Shown: positions 27,657-36,315 of the stretch, piece after piece | Position numbering within the stretch: position 1 is the stretch's first letter | How the letters are laid out: the number at the start of each line of letters is the position of its first letter | Source: Piscinibacter sp. | GTDB taxonomy: Bacteria > Pseudomonadota > Gammaproteobacteria > Burkholderiales > Burkholderiaceae_C | Direction: 5' to 3' | Length of the DNA stretch: 64,000 nucleotides | NCBI GenBank assembly: GCA_016706565.1 | Contig: JADJJI010000011.1 | Coordinates: forward strand, 496,001 to 560,000 | Position numbers and translations under genes: made by a program | The notes under the pieces: generated by a model | Told to the model about the DNA's origin: nothing | Database searches by the model: none | What the model saw: only the letters and a program-made list of their open reading frames with translations

Positions 27657-28451
27657 TCAGCGCTTGATGGCCGGGGCGATCGACTCGGCGCCCTTGGCGT
27701 TCACGCCCATGTACACGCCGAGCGCGACGGTCGGCTCGCTGCCGAAGCCGGGGAACGGAAAGCGTTGCTGGCGGTAGCAGTCGTTCAGGCGCAGCTGCAT
27801 GCTCCACATCTGGCCGTTGCTCACGCGGTAGGCCGGCCAGGCCGCGAAGCCGATGCCGTCGCCCGGGTTCTTGGTCAGGTTGGGCAGGTCCTGCAGGCGG
27901 ATGCGCTTGCCGTCCTCGCCGTGGCAGGAAGCGCAGGAGAAGTCCATCGGCCCGCCGCGGAAGAAGAACACCCGCTTGCCGACCTCGTACATCTTCTTCT
28001 CTTCGCCGTGGCCTTGCGGCAGGTTGAAGCGCATGCCGCGCGACTCCGCGGCGATCCAGGTTGCCAGCGCGGTCAGGTTGTTCTGCTCACCCTTGCCGAA
28101 CGGTGTCTTGGCGATCGCCGCGCCGTCGAATCCCTGCAGCGTCTCCATGCAGGTGACCAGGCGCGTCTCCAGGTCCTGCACCTTCTTTGTGTCGGCGAAG
28201 TAGCGCGGCAGTTCGACGAAGGCGCCCTTGACGACGCCCGGTCCCTTGCCGAGGTCGCACTTCTCGAGCGAAACGTTCTTCGGGCCACGCTTCTGTTTCC
28301 AGAGGTCTTCGCCCTTGGCTTCGAACAGTTCGGCCGGGTTGCCGTCGGCCAGCATCGCGCGGTACTCGGCGATGCCGTCGGCGGCGCTCTTCTGGCCGAA
28401 GGCGGCGGCCGAGACGGCAGCCAGGAAGGTGGTGGCAAGGAGTCGGCGCAT
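27657..28451 (-). CDS. soxA: SoxA, monoheme cytochrome of the SoxAX complex
   Basis: 264 residues with a signal peptide (A-A-F-G-Q). One haem site remains, C-A-S-C-H at C173/C176/H177. The first haem of diheme SoxA is gone: only C65 (E-K-C-D-L) and C101 (V-T-C-M-E) are left there and could form a disulfide. The catalytic ligand Cys (persulfide in active SoxA) is C225 in L-N-D-C-Y-R-Q-Q-R. This is the monoheme type, paired with a long SoxX. It follows soxZ by 5 bases. Confidence 0.94.
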   Translation of the reverse strand: MRRLLATTFLAAVSAAAFGQKSAADGIAEYRAMLADGNPAELFEAKGEDLWKQKRGPKNVSLEKCDLGKGPGVVKGAFVELPRYFADTKKVQDLETRLVTCMETLQGFDGAAIAKTPFGKGEQNNLTALATWIAAESRGMRFNLPQGHGEEKKMYEVGKRVFFFRGGPMDFSCASCHGEDGKRIRLQDLPNLTKNPGDGIGFAAWPAYRVSNGQMWSMQLRLNDCYRQQRFPFPGFGSEPTVALGVYMGVNAKGAESIAPAIKR

Positions 28452-28456
28452 GGTGT

Positions 28457-28768
28457 TCAGCTCACCGTGGCTTCGTCGGTGCGCGTGTCACCCTTGTTGT
28501 CCTTCCAGGTGATCGCGACCTTGTCGCCGGCCTTGGCGCCCTTGATGACGAACTGCAGGAAGGGGTTCTTGGCGACGGACGGGCCCCACTGGGCCGTCAT
28601 CACCGGTTTGCCGTTGTGGTTGGCGGTGACTTCCTGGATGAACCAGGCGGGGATCACCTTGCCGGCGGCGTCCTTGCGCTGGCCGGTTTCCATCTCGTGG
28701 CTCATCAGCACGCGCACGGTGGTCTTGTCACCGGCGGCTTGGGCGCGAATGCGCATCGGATCTGCCAT
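28457..28768 (-). CDS. soxZ: SoxZ, sulfur carrier complex subunit
   Basis: 103 residues, the full family length, with the Ig-like SoxZ pattern: I-R-A-Q, V-R-V-L-M-S-H-E-M-E-T-G-Q-R-K-D, then P-A-W-F-I-Q-E-V-T and W-G-P-S-V-A-K-N-P-F. It binds SoxY and presents it to SoxAX, SoxB and SoxCD. A strong AGGAG lies before the ATG. The 48-base gap to soxY holds no obvious terminator, so the two are co-transcribed. Confidence 0.95.
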   Translation of the reverse strand: MADPMRIRAQAAGDKTTVRVLMSHEMETGQRKDAAGKVIPAWFIQEVTANHNGKPVMTAQWGPSVAKNPFLQFVIKGAKAGDKVAITWKDNKGDTRTDEATVS

Positions 28769-28816
28769 GTCGTATCTCCTTCGATTCGGGTGGTGGGGAG
28801 GCGGGGCGCTGAACGA

Positions 28817-29275
28817 TCAGCCGCCGCAACCACCCAGGGTGACCTTGATTTCCTTCTGGGCGAAGAGCACCTTGTTGTCGGCGGTGATCACCACGGCGAT
28901 CACGTTGGACGACTGGCCCATCTTCACGCGGGTGGAGATGTTGGGCTCCACCGCATCGGTGACCTCGAACAGCGCGGCCAGCATCGACGGGTTCTTCTCG
29001 ACCAGCAGCAGCATGCGCTTGGCGCCGGCCAGCGTGGTCGATGCGCCCACCGGCACCACGGCGCCGTTCTCGGCGATGTCGGGGCCGGTGATGGTGACGT
29101 CCTTGCTCTCGGCGGGGGCCGAGACGCCCAGCGCCTTCATCAGGTCGCCCATGGTCTTGGCATCGAACGCAGCCTGCGACCAGGCCGCCTGCGCCGCCTG
29201 GGGCAGCAGCCCCAGCCCTGCCAGCGCGGCAGCCACGGACGCACTGCGCGTCAGCATTTCTCGACGGGTTTGCAT
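28817..29275 (-). CDS. soxY: SoxY, thiosulfate/sulfane sulfur carrier
   Basis: 152 residues. The C-terminus ends in the G-G-C-G-G swinging arm, with C150 as the cysteine that carries all Sox intermediates. The N-terminus M-Q-T-R-R-E-M-L-T-R-S-A is a twin-arginine signal, as expected for export as a folded SoxYZ pair. The start was placed at the ATG before this signal; the frame is open well upstream but is not coding there. It lies between soxD (115 bases) and soxZ. Confidence 0.95.
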   Translation of the reverse strand: MQTRREMLTRSASVAAALAGLGLLPQAAQAAWSQAAFDAKTMGDLMKALGVSAPAESKDVTITGPDIAENGAVVPVGASTTLAGAKRMLLLVEKNPSMLAALFEVTDAVEPNISTRVKMGQSSNVIAVVITADNKVLFAQKEIKVTLGGCGG

Positions 29276-29390
29276 GTCCACTCCTACGGAATAAAGGGAT
29301 GTTATGGAAGAGCTCGGGGCAGGCACAGCCGTGACTACCCTTGTCGCGCAGGGCGCTGGTGTAGCACAGCGAAGCGGATGGCTTCGCCGC

Positions 29391-30434
29391 TCACTTCTTT
29401 GCCCCTTCGGCCAGCCACTGCGCGATGGCACGCGCGTCGGCCTCCGACAGCGCCTGCGCCGGCATGGGGATGGCGCCCCACACACCGCTGCCGCCTGCGC
29501 GGATCTTGCCGCCCAGGTAGCTGGCCGCGTCGGCCTGGCCGTTGTACTTCTTCGCGATGTCGCGGAAGGCCGGGCCGACCAGCTTGGCATCGACGGTGTG
29601 GCAGGCATTGCAGCCGTTCTTGTTCAGCAGGGCCAGTGCAGCGGGCGGCTCCGGCTTCTGAGGCTGCGCGGCCGCGGCAACTGCCGCGCCGGCAGGCCGC
29701 GTGGTGTCGGCGCCATGCTGCGCGCCGACGAGGCGGTTCTGTTCGGCCAGGTTGCCGTGGGCATTGCGGGCGTGATCGGGCAGCAGCGAGGCGTGGCCGG
29801 CATCGACAGGGCAATCCTTCATGCATGCTGAACCCTGCACGTCGGGCTTGCGCGGCTTGCCGCCGGGCCACATCGCGTGATCGGTGGTCATGCCGTTGCG
29901 GTTGGGCAGCAGCGACTGGGCCTGCGCCATCGTGGCGTCGCTGAGCACGAAGTCGTCGGGCAGCACGCCGCCCAGGTTGAGCAGGAAGGCGGTGACGGCG
30001 TAGACCTCGTCGGTGGAGAGCGACTTCGGCGCCGTCCAGGGCATGGCACGGTTGATGTAGTCCCACAGCGTCGAGACGGTCGACGCCTTCATCAGCGTGG
30101 TGCGGCCCGGGTAGGCCGGGTCGGTGAGGCGCGCCACGCGGCCGGTCTTCACGTCGTCCTTCGTGGTGCCGCCCACCAGCGGCGAGAAGGTCGAGTTCGA
30201 TTCGCCGAAGATGCCGTGGCAGGACGCGCACTTGGCCTCCCACACGTCCTGTCCCTGCGACACCGAGCCCTTGCCCTTGGGCAGGCCCTTGAAGTCGGGG
30301 CGCACGTCGATGTCCCAGGCAGCCACTTCGGGAGCGGTGGCAGCGCGGCCGATGCCGGGGTAGGCCGTCTGCGCGAGCGCCGCACCGGCTGCCGCGAACA
30401 GGGCGGCGGCAACGAGGCTACGACAGCTGGACAT
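29391..30434 (-). CDS. soxD: SoxD, diheme cytochrome subunit of sulfane dehydrogenase
   Basis: 347 residues. Signal peptide 1-21. Two haem motifs: C-A-S-C-H (C69/C72/H73) and C-N-A-C-H (C275/C278/H279), joined by an Ala/Pro-rich linker with two extra cysteines (A-C-M-K-D-C). It takes electrons from the molybdenum subunit SoxC and passes six electrons per sulfane sulfur onward. It overlaps soxC by 17 bases, so the subunits are translationally coupled. Together SoxCD avoids sulfur globule formation. Confidence 0.93.
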   Translation of the reverse strand: MSSCRSLVAAALFAAAGAALAQTAYPGIGRAATAPEVAAWDIDVRPDFKGLPKGKGSVSQGQDVWEAKCASCHGIFGESNSTFSPLVGGTTKDDVKTGRVARLTDPAYPGRTTLMKASTVSTLWDYINRAMPWTAPKSLSTDEVYAVTAFLLNLGGVLPDDFVLSDATMAQAQSLLPNRNGMTTDHAMWPGGKPRKPDVQGSACMKDCPVDAGHASLLPDHARNAHGNLAEQNRLVGAQHGADTTRPAGAAVAAAAQPQKPEPPAALALLNKNGCNACHTVDAKLVGPAFRDIAKKYNGQADAASYLGGKIRAGGSGVWGAIPMPAQALSEADARAIAQWLAEGAKK

Positions 30435-31794
30435 TCTTCACCTCGCCGCTTTCCTGGACCAGCCACGACTGGATCGAGTTGTTGTGATAGATCGAACGCG
30501 TGCCGCGCACGCTGCGGTTCTGGCGGTAAGTCGGCTGCACATGGCCGGACTCGTCGGTGGCGCGGCTCTGCACGATGGCCGGCTTGCCGTCCCAGACCCA
30601 GTCGATGTTGAAGCGCGTGAGGCACTTTGCCATCACCGGCCCTTCGAGCCGCGCCGCTCGCCAAGTGCGCCCGCCGTCCACGGAGACGTCGACCTTCCGG
30701 ATGCGCCCACGTCCCGACCAGGCCAGGCCCGAGATGTTGTAGAAGCCCTTGTCGAGCAGCACCTGGCCACCCGAGGGCGTGGTGACCACGCTCTTGACCT
30801 CTTGCGTGCTGGAGTACTGGCGGTGCAGCCCGCTGGGCAGCAGGTCGACGTAGTGGATGGTCTCGTCCTTGGTGCCGTAGGGCTTGTCGCCCACCTCGAT
30901 GCGGCGCAGGTACTTCACCCAGCTCACACCCTGCACGCCAGGCACCACCAGGCGCAGCGGGTAGCCGTTCTCGGGGCGCAGCATCTCGCCGTTCTGCCCG
31001 TAGGCCACCAGCACCTCGCCGGACTCGACCAGCTCCATCGGGATGGTGCGCGTCATCGACGAGCCGTCGGCGCCTTCGGCGAGCACGTAGCGGGCGCGCT
31101 TGTAGTCGACGCCGGCCAGGTCGAACAGCACGCGCAGCGGCACGCCGGTGAACTCGCTGCACGACAGCATGCCGTGCGTGTACTGCACCGTCGGCACGGC
31201 CACGTTGCCCCATTCCATGCCCGTGTTCGCGCCGCACTCGATGAAGTGGAATCGCGACACGCTGGGCAGGCGCATGAGCTCGTCCATCGCGAAGACCATG
31301 GGTCTCTTCAGCAGCGACGGATCGGAGCCGTTGAGCATCAGGCGGTGCTTGGAGGGATCGATGTCCCACCAGCCCTGGTGATGGCGCTCGAAGTGCAGGC
31401 CGGCCGGCGTGACGATGCCGAACAGCGACTGCAGCGGCGCGAACGACACCGAGGATTGAGAGGTCTGCGTCAGCCCCGGGCTGGGCCGGCGCTGCACGTT
31501 GGCCTCGAATTTCGAGGGCTTGCCGTAGCCGTCGGTGGCCACGGGCTGGCCCAGGCCCTTGCTGTGCTCGGGCAGCTCGAGGATGTTCGGGTCGCCACCG
31601 GCCGCGGGCACGGGGTTGGACTGGCCCAGGGCGAGCGGCGCCGCGGCGCCGGCGGCGGCGGCCGCGAAGGCGCTGCGGATGAAGTCGCGCCGGCCGTGAC
31701 GCGCCTGCGCGAACACGGTGCGCACGCCGTCGCGGTCGACGAAGCTTTCGGGGGCGCGCTGCAGGCGGCCGGGGTCTGAGGGGTTCCGATCCAC
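30418..31794 (-). CDS. soxC: SoxC, molybdopterin subunit of sulfane dehydrogenase
   Basis: 458 residues from a GTG with GGAG five bases upstream. A twin-arginine signal (R-R-D-F-I-R-S-A) lies near residue 35. The sulfite-oxidase fold follows with the molybdenum-binding Cys C212 (M-L-S-C-S-E-F-T-G-V) and the family segments H-F-I-E-C-G-A-N and G-Y-P-L-R-L-V-V-P-G. It is the first gene of the sox operon. A strong inverted repeat lies 32-63 bases before the start. Confidence 0.95.
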   Translation of the reverse strand: MDRNPSDPGRLQRAPESFVDRDGVRTVFAQARHGRRDFIRSAFAAAAAGAAAPLALGQSNPVPAAGGDPNILELPEHSKGLGQPVATDGYGKPSKFEANVQRRPSPGLTQTSQSSVSFAPLQSLFGIVTPAGLHFERHHQGWWDIDPSKHRLMLNGSDPSLLKRPMVFAMDELMRLPSVSRFHFIECGANTGMEWGNVAVPTVQYTHGMLSCSEFTGVPLRVLFDLAGVDYKRARYVLAEGADGSSMTRTIPMELVESGEVLVAYGQNGEMLRPENGYPLRLVVPGVQGVSWVKYLRRIEVGDKPYGTKDETIHYVDLLPSGLHRQYSSTQEVKSVVTTPSGGQVLLDKGFYNISGLAWSGRGRIRKVDVSVDGGRTWRAARLEGPVMAKCLTRFNIDWVWDGKPAIVQSRATDESGHVQPTYRQNRSVRGTRSIYHNNSIQSWLVQESGEVKNVQLS

Positions 31795-31825
31795 GGGGGC
31801 TCCAGGAAGGAGAGTCGGGCTGAGA

Positions 31826-31857
31826 ATCTGTATATAAGCAAGTAAGAATATACAGAT
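31826..31857. promoter_or_regulatory. Inverted repeat ATCTGTATAT-N12-ATATACAGAT before soxC
   Basis: Perfect 10-base arms around a 12-base spacer, in the gap between the divergent soxC and Bug-receptor genes. It is AT-rich and 31 bases upstream of the soxC GTG, so a bound dimer would cover the soxC promoter or transcription start. It differs from the ATTYGAAT boxes near arsR, which suggests another regulator. No regulator is encoded next to it. Confidence 0.6.
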
Positions 31858-31912
31858 CCTTTGACCTCGCGCAGATTGGTGGAAACGCTAGGTTCGCAGC
31901 GGCCGGGCGAGT

Positions 31913-31930
31913 CTGTCGCAGGCGCGACAG
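31913..31930. promoter_or_regulatory. Second inverted repeat CTGTCGC-N4-GCGACAG
   Basis: Seven-base perfect arms with a four-base spacer, 80 bases upstream of the Bug-receptor start. It could be an operator for that gene or a hairpin in its leader. GC-rich arms make chance more likely than for the soxC repeat. Confidence 0.3.
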
Positions 31931-32009
31931 CCGCGAAGGATTGTCCCCAATGGCGGGTTCGCCGGGTGCTGGAGATCATCCCTGCCTCGCCACTGCGCTG
32001 GAGATGACC

Positions 32010-33005
32010 ATGCCATCGATTGCCCGCTTGCACCTGTCGCGCCGCTGTCTGCTCGCCGTCGCCGTGGCCGGCACAGCCGTCTGCCTGAGCGCGCCCGCGC
32101 CCGTCTCGGCCCAGGCCTTTCCGAACAAGCCGGTCACGCTGATCGTGCCCTGGCCGGCCGGCGGCTCGACCGACCGGCACCTGCGCGGACTCGCGGAGAT
32201 CGCCGGCCGCCACCTCGGCCAGCCGGTGATCGTCTCCAACCAGCCGGGCGCCGGCGGAACGCTCGGGCCGGGCAACATGGCGCTGAATGCCAAGCCCGAC
32301 GGCTACACGATCGCCCAGTTCCCGATGGGCATGCTGCGCATCCCGCACATGAGCAAGCAGCAGTGGCACCCGATCAACGATTTCAGCTTCATCCTCGGCG
32401 TCTCGGGCTACACCTTCGGCTTCGTCGTCAAGGCCGACTCGCCGCACAAGAGCTTCAACGACTACGTCGACGCAGCGCGCAAGGCCCCGGGCCAGGTCAA
32501 CTACGGCTCCACCGGCAACGGCACCTCGCCGCACCTGCTGATGGAGGAGGTGGCCGCGGCGGCGAAGGCGCAGCTCACGCACGTGCCCTACAAGGGCAAC
32601 GCCGACCTGATGCAGTCGCTGCTCGGCGGCCACGTGATGGCGGCCAGCGACGCCACCGGCTGGGACAAGTTCGTCGATGGCGGGCAGATGCGCCTGCTCG
32701 TCACCTTCGGCGAGAACCGCACCAAGCGCTGGCCGACCGTGCCCACGGCGAAAGACCTCGGCTACGGCGTGGTGTCGAGTTCGCCCTACGGCCTGGTTGG
32801 CCCCAAGGGCATGGACCCGGCGGTGCTGAAGACCCTGCACGATGCCTTCAAGAAGGCGATGGACGACCCCAAGCATCTCGAACTGATCGAGCAGCTCAAC
32901 CAGGACCTCTGGTACCGCAGCGGCGAGGACTATGCAAAATGGGCCGTCGAAACCTTCGCCAGGGACAAGGCACTGATCGAGCGCCTCGGCCTGGCGGCCA
33001 AATGA
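32010..33005 (+). CDS. Bug/TctC-family tricarboxylate transporter substrate-binding protein
   Basis: 331 residues. The start is taken at the ATG 6 bases after GGAG; another ATG two codons upstream would have no spacing. A signal peptide (R-R-C-L-L-A-V-A-V-A-G-T ... V-S-A-Q-A) precedes the Bug fold: F-P-N-K-P-V-T-L-I-V-P-W-P-A-G-G-S-T-D, then N-Q-P-G-A-G-G-T-L and N-Y-G-S-T-G-N-G-T. These receptors bind small carboxylates and are greatly expanded in Burkholderiales. No TctA/TctB genes are adjacent. The SDR gene follows by 13 bases and may act on the same compound. Confidence 0.9.
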   Translation: MPSIARLHLSRRCLLAVAVAGTAVCLSAPAPVSAQAFPNKPVTLIVPWPAGGSTDRHLRGLAEIAGRHLGQPVIVSNQPGAGGTLGPGNMALNAKPDGYTIAQFPMGMLRIPHMSKQQWHPINDFSFILGVSGYTFGFVVKADSPHKSFNDYVDAARKAPGQVNYGSTGNGTSPHLLMEEVAAAAKAQLTHVPYKGNADLMQSLLGGHVMAASDATGWDKFVDGGQMRLLVTFGENRTKRWPTVPTAKDLGYGVVSSSPYGLVGPKGMDPAVLKTLHDAFKKAMDDPKHLELIEQLNQDLWYRSGEDYAKWAVETFARDKALIERLGLAAK

Positions 33006-33018
33006 CGGGAACACGGGA

Positions 33019-33918
33019 ATGAGCATTCGATTCGACGGCCAGGTGGCCATCGTCACCGGCGCGGGTGGTGGCCTGGGGCGCCAGCATGCGTTGGCGCTGG
33101 CCGCACGCGGCGCGAAGGTGGTGGTCAACGACTTCGGCCGCGCTGCCGAGGGGCAGTCTCTGACGGCTGCCGAGGCGGTGGTGCGCGAGATCGAAGCGGC
33201 CGGAGGCACAGCGGTGGCCCACGGCGCCTCCGTCACCGACGAGGCGGGCGTGGCTGCGATGGTGGCCGACACCCTGCAGCGCTGGGGCCGCATCGACATC
33301 CTCGTCAACAACGCCGGCATCCTGCGCGACAAGAGCTTCGCGAAGATGGAACTGGCCGATTTCCGCCTGGTGATGGACGTCCACCTGATGGGCGCGGTGA
33401 TCTGCACCCACGCGGTGTGGCCCGCCATGCGCGCGCAGAAATACGGCCGCGTGGTGATGACGACCTCGTCGTCGGGCCTGTACGGCAACTTCGGGCAGTC
33501 GAACTACGGCGCGGCGAAGATGGCCCTGGTCGGGCTGATGCAGACGCTCTCGCTCGAGGGCGCGAAGGATGGCATCCGCGTGAACTGCCTGGCGCCGACG
33601 GCCGCCACGCGCATGACAGAGGGGCTGCTGCCGCCGGCCGTGCTGGCGCGCCTGACGCCGGAGTCGGTGACGCCGGGCTTGCTCTACCTCGTGTCGCAGG
33701 ACGCGCCCACCCGCGCCATCCTGTGCGCCGGGGCCGGCACCTTCGAACGTGCGCACGTCACGATGACCCAGGGCGTGCACATCGGTGCCGTGCCGGACGC
33801 GGCGGAACAGGTCGCGGCCCGATTCGACGAGATCTCCGATCGGCACGACGAGACCGTGCCTGACAGCGGCAGCGCACAGGGAACCAACGAGGTCGGCAAG
33901 GCCATGCAGGCCGGCTGA
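33019..33918 (+). CDS. SDR family dehydrogenase, MFE-2/hydroxyacyl-CoA type
   Basis: 299 residues. The NAD(P) motif is T-G-A-G-G-G-L-G and the active-site motif is N-Y-G-A-A-K with upstream serines (T-S-S-S-G-L-Y-G-N-F-G-Q). V-V-N-D-F-G after the second strand, with an acidic residue, favours NAD. The pattern is that of the (3R)-hydroxyacyl-CoA dehydrogenase part of peroxisomal-type multifunctional enzymes. The C-terminal tail after about residue 270 is variable and Gln/Gly-rich. It forms a small operon with the Bug receptor. The substrate is unknown. Confidence 0.88.
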   Translation: MSIRFDGQVAIVTGAGGGLGRQHALALAARGAKVVVNDFGRAAEGQSLTAAEAVVREIEAAGGTAVAHGASVTDEAGVAAMVADTLQRWGRIDILVNNAGILRDKSFAKMELADFRLVMDVHLMGAVICTHAVWPAMRAQKYGRVVMTTSSSGLYGNFGQSNYGAAKMALVGLMQTLSLEGAKDGIRVNCLAPTAATRMTEGLLPPAVLARLTPESVTPGLLYLVSQDAPTRAILCAGAGTFERAHVTMTQGVHIGAVPDAAEQVAARFDEISDRHDETVPDSGSAQGTNEVGKAMQAG

Positions 33919-33928
33919 GGCTCGCCCG

Positions 33929-33934
33929 TACAAT
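33929..33934 (+). promoter_or_regulatory. Candidate -10 element TACAAT before yajC
   Basis: TACAAT lies 54 bases before the yajC GTG and just after the SDR stop. No clear -35 partner is visible. It would let yajC-secD-secF start independently. Confidence 0.3.
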
Positions 33935-33945
33935 CCACAGGTTTT

Positions 33946-33966
33946 GCCCCCGGCGTGGCCGGGGGC
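33946..33966 (+). other. GC-rich hairpin in the yajC leader
   Basis: GCCCCCGGC-GTG-GCCGGGGGC is a perfect 9-bp stem with a three-base loop. A T run is absent on both strands, so it is not an ordinary terminator. It ends 21 bases before the yajC start and may stabilise or regulate the leader. Confidence 0.5.
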
Positions 33967-33987
33967 GCACTTGCGAGGATGCCACCC

Positions 33988-34323
33988 GTGTTCATTTCCC
34001 AAGCCTACGCGCAGGCCGCTCCGGCGCCTGCCGCCGCACCCGACTCCTTCCTCGGCAGCCTGGGCAGCATGCTGCCGCTGCTGCTGATGTTCGTGGTGCT
34101 GTATTTCGTGATGATCCGGCCCCAGATGAAGCGGCAGAAGGAACACAAGGCCATGATCGACGCGCTGGCCAAGGGCGACGAAGTCGTCACCGGCGGCGGG
34201 CTGATCGGGCGCGTGTCCAAGATCGGCGAGAGCTACCTGCATGTCGAGGTGGCCAACGGCGTCGAACTGCAGGTGCAGCGCACCGCGATCGTCCAGGTCC
34301 TGCCGAAGGGCACGTTCAAGTAA
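33988..34323 (+). CDS. yajC: Preprotein translocase subunit YajC
   Basis: 111 residues from a GTG that follows GAGGA by a suitable gap; an ATG three codons upstream would sit on that ribosome site. One membrane span (L-P-L-L-L-M-F-V-V-L-Y-F-V-M-I-R-P-Q) is followed by the family domain K-G-D-E-V-V-T-G-G-G-L-I-G-R-V. YajC joins SecD-SecF at the SecYEG channel. It begins the yajC-secD-secF operon. Confidence 0.94.
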   Translation: MFISQAYAQAAPAPAAAPDSFLGSLGSMLPLLLMFVVLYFVMIRPQMKRQKEHKAMIDALAKGDEVVTGGGLIGRVSKIGESYLHVEVANGVELQVQRTAIVQVLPKGTFK

Positions 34324-34413
34324 GCGAGTGCCGGGCGATCGCGTGACAACGCGGTCCGCCCCGTGCGGCCCGCCTGCCAAGAGCAGCCGGTCCGGGCTGT
34401 CAAGGAAGTCGTC

Positions 34414-36303
34414 ATGAACCGCTACCCGTTGTGGAAGTACGCGATCCTCGTCGTCGCGCTGATCGTCGGGCTGATCTACACGCTGCCGAACTTCTTCGGC
34501 GAGGCGCCGGCCGTGCAGGTCAGCAGCGCGAAGGCGACGCTGAAGATCGACGCCGCCTTCGTGCCGCGCGTCGAGCAGGCGCTCGTCGCCGCAGGCGTCA
34601 AGGCCGACTTCGTGCAGTTCGACGGCAACTCGGTGAAGGCGCGCTTCGATACCACCGACAACCAGATCAAGGGCAAGGACGCCATCGTCAAGGCGCTCAA
34701 CCCCGACGCCAGCGACCCGAGCTACATCGTCGCGCTGAACCTGCTTTCGCGCTCGCCTCAATGGCTGAGCTCGATGCATGCGCTGCCGATGTACCTGGGC
34801 CTTGACCTGCGTGGCGGCGTGCATTTCCTGATGCAGGTCGACATGAAGGCAGCGCTGACCAAGAAGGCCGAGGCGCTGACCGGCGACATCCGCACGCTGC
34901 TGCGTGACAAGAACCTGCGCCATGCCGGCATCACGCGCGACGGCAACAACGTCGACATCCGCTTCCGTGATCGCGACACGCAGGCAGCCGCGCGCAACCT
35001 GCTGGCCGAGCAGTTGCCCGACCTGGCCTGGACCGAGGCGCCCGATGGCAGCGACTTCAAGCTGTCCGGCGTGCTCAAGCCGGAAGCTGCACGCGCGGTG
35101 CAGGAGACGGCGGTCAAGCAGAACATCACCACGCTGCACAACCGCGTCAACGAACTCGGCGTGGCCGAGCCGGTGATCCAGCAGCAGGGCCTGGACCGCG
35201 TGGTCGTGCAGCTGCCCGGCGTGCAGGACACCGCCAAGGCCAAGGACATCATCGGCCGTACCGCCACGCTGGAGGTGCGCATGGTCGAAGACAGCGCCGA
35301 GGCCGCCGCGGCTGCAGTGGGCAGCGGCCCGGTGCCGTTCGGCACCGAACGCTACGTCGAGCGCGGCGGCTCCGGCCTGATCCTCAAGCGCCAGGTCATC
35401 CTGACCGGCGAGAACCTGGTCGACGCGCAGGCCGGCTTCGACAGCCAGACGCAGGAGCCGACCGTCAACCTGACGCTGGATGCCAAGGGCGCGCGCATCT
35501 TCCGCGACGTGACGCGCGAGAGCGTGGGCAAGCGCATGGCCATCCTGCTGTTCGAGAAGGGCAAGGGCGAGGTCGTCACCGCGCCGGTGATCCGCAGCGA
35601 GATCGGCGGCGGCCGCGTGCAGATCTCCGGGCGCATGACCACGATGGAGGCCAACGACACGGCACTGCTGCTGCGTTCGGGCTCGCTGGCCGCGCCGATG
35701 GAGATCATCGAGGAACGCACCATCGGCCCGAGCCTGGGTGCCGAGAACATCGCCAAGGGCTTCAACAGCGTGCTGTACGGCTTTGCCGCCATCGGCGTGT
35801 TCATGTGCCTTTACTACCTGCTGTTCGGCGTCTTCTCGACGCTGGCGCTGGCCTTCAACGTGCTGCTGCTGATCGCCGTTCTGTCGATGCTTCAGGCCAC
35901 GCTGACATTGCCGGGCATTGCCGCCATCGCGCTGGCGCTGGGCATGGCCATCGACGCCAACGTGCTGATCAACGAGCGGGTGCGCGAAGAACTTCGCAAC
36001 GGCGCTTCGCCGCAGGTGGCCATCAACACCGGCTATGAGCGCGCCTGGGCGACCATCCTCGACTCCAACGTCACCACGCTGATCGCCGGCGTGGCGCTGC
36101 TGGCCTTCGGCTCCGGCCCGGTGCGCGGCTTCGCGATCGTGCACTGCCTGGGCATCCTGACCTCGATGTTCTCGGCGGTGATGTTCTCGCGCGGCCTCGT
36201 CAACCTCTGGTACGGCCGCCAGAAGAAGCTCAAGGGCGTGTCGATCGGCCAGGTGTGGAAGCCTGCGGCCGAGCCTGGCACCGAACCCGCGACGAAGGCC
36301 TGA
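34414..36303 (+). CDS. secD: Protein translocase subunit SecD
   Basis: 629 residues. Uses the proton gradient to pull exported proteins through SecYEG. An N-terminal span (residues about 7-24) precedes a long periplasmic domain with the L-G-L-D-L-R-G-G-V-H-F motif. The last about 170 residues hold five membrane segments, including G-M-A-I-D-A-N-V-L-I-N-E-R-V-R-E-E-L. Ends 12 bases before secF. Confidence 0.96.
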   Translation: MNRYPLWKYAILVVALIVGLIYTLPNFFGEAPAVQVSSAKATLKIDAAFVPRVEQALVAAGVKADFVQFDGNSVKARFDTTDNQIKGKDAIVKALNPDASDPSYIVALNLLSRSPQWLSSMHALPMYLGLDLRGGVHFLMQVDMKAALTKKAEALTGDIRTLLRDKNLRHAGITRDGNNVDIRFRDRDTQAAARNLLAEQLPDLAWTEAPDGSDFKLSGVLKPEAARAVQETAVKQNITTLHNRVNELGVAEPVIQQQGLDRVVVQLPGVQDTAKAKDIIGRTATLEVRMVEDSAEAAAAAVGSGPVPFGTERYVERGGSGLILKRQVILTGENLVDAQAGFDSQTQEPTVNLTLDAKGARIFRDVTRESVGKRMAILLFEKGKGEVVTAPVIRSEIGGGRVQISGRMTTMEANDTALLLRSGSLAAPMEIIEERTIGPSLGAENIAKGFNSVLYGFAAIGVFMCLYYLLFGVFSTLALAFNVLLLIAVLSMLQATLTLPGIAAIALALGMAIDANVLINERVREELRNGASPQVAINTGYERAWATILDSNVTTLIAGVALLAFGSGPVRGFAIVHCLGILTSMFSAVMFSRGLVNLWYGRQKKLKGVSIGQVWKPAAEPGTEPATKA

Positions 36304-36315
36304 GGAGGAAAGACC

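Noticed and set aside
33946-33966. Hairpin before yajC as a rho-independent terminator
   Set aside because: No T run follows on either strand.
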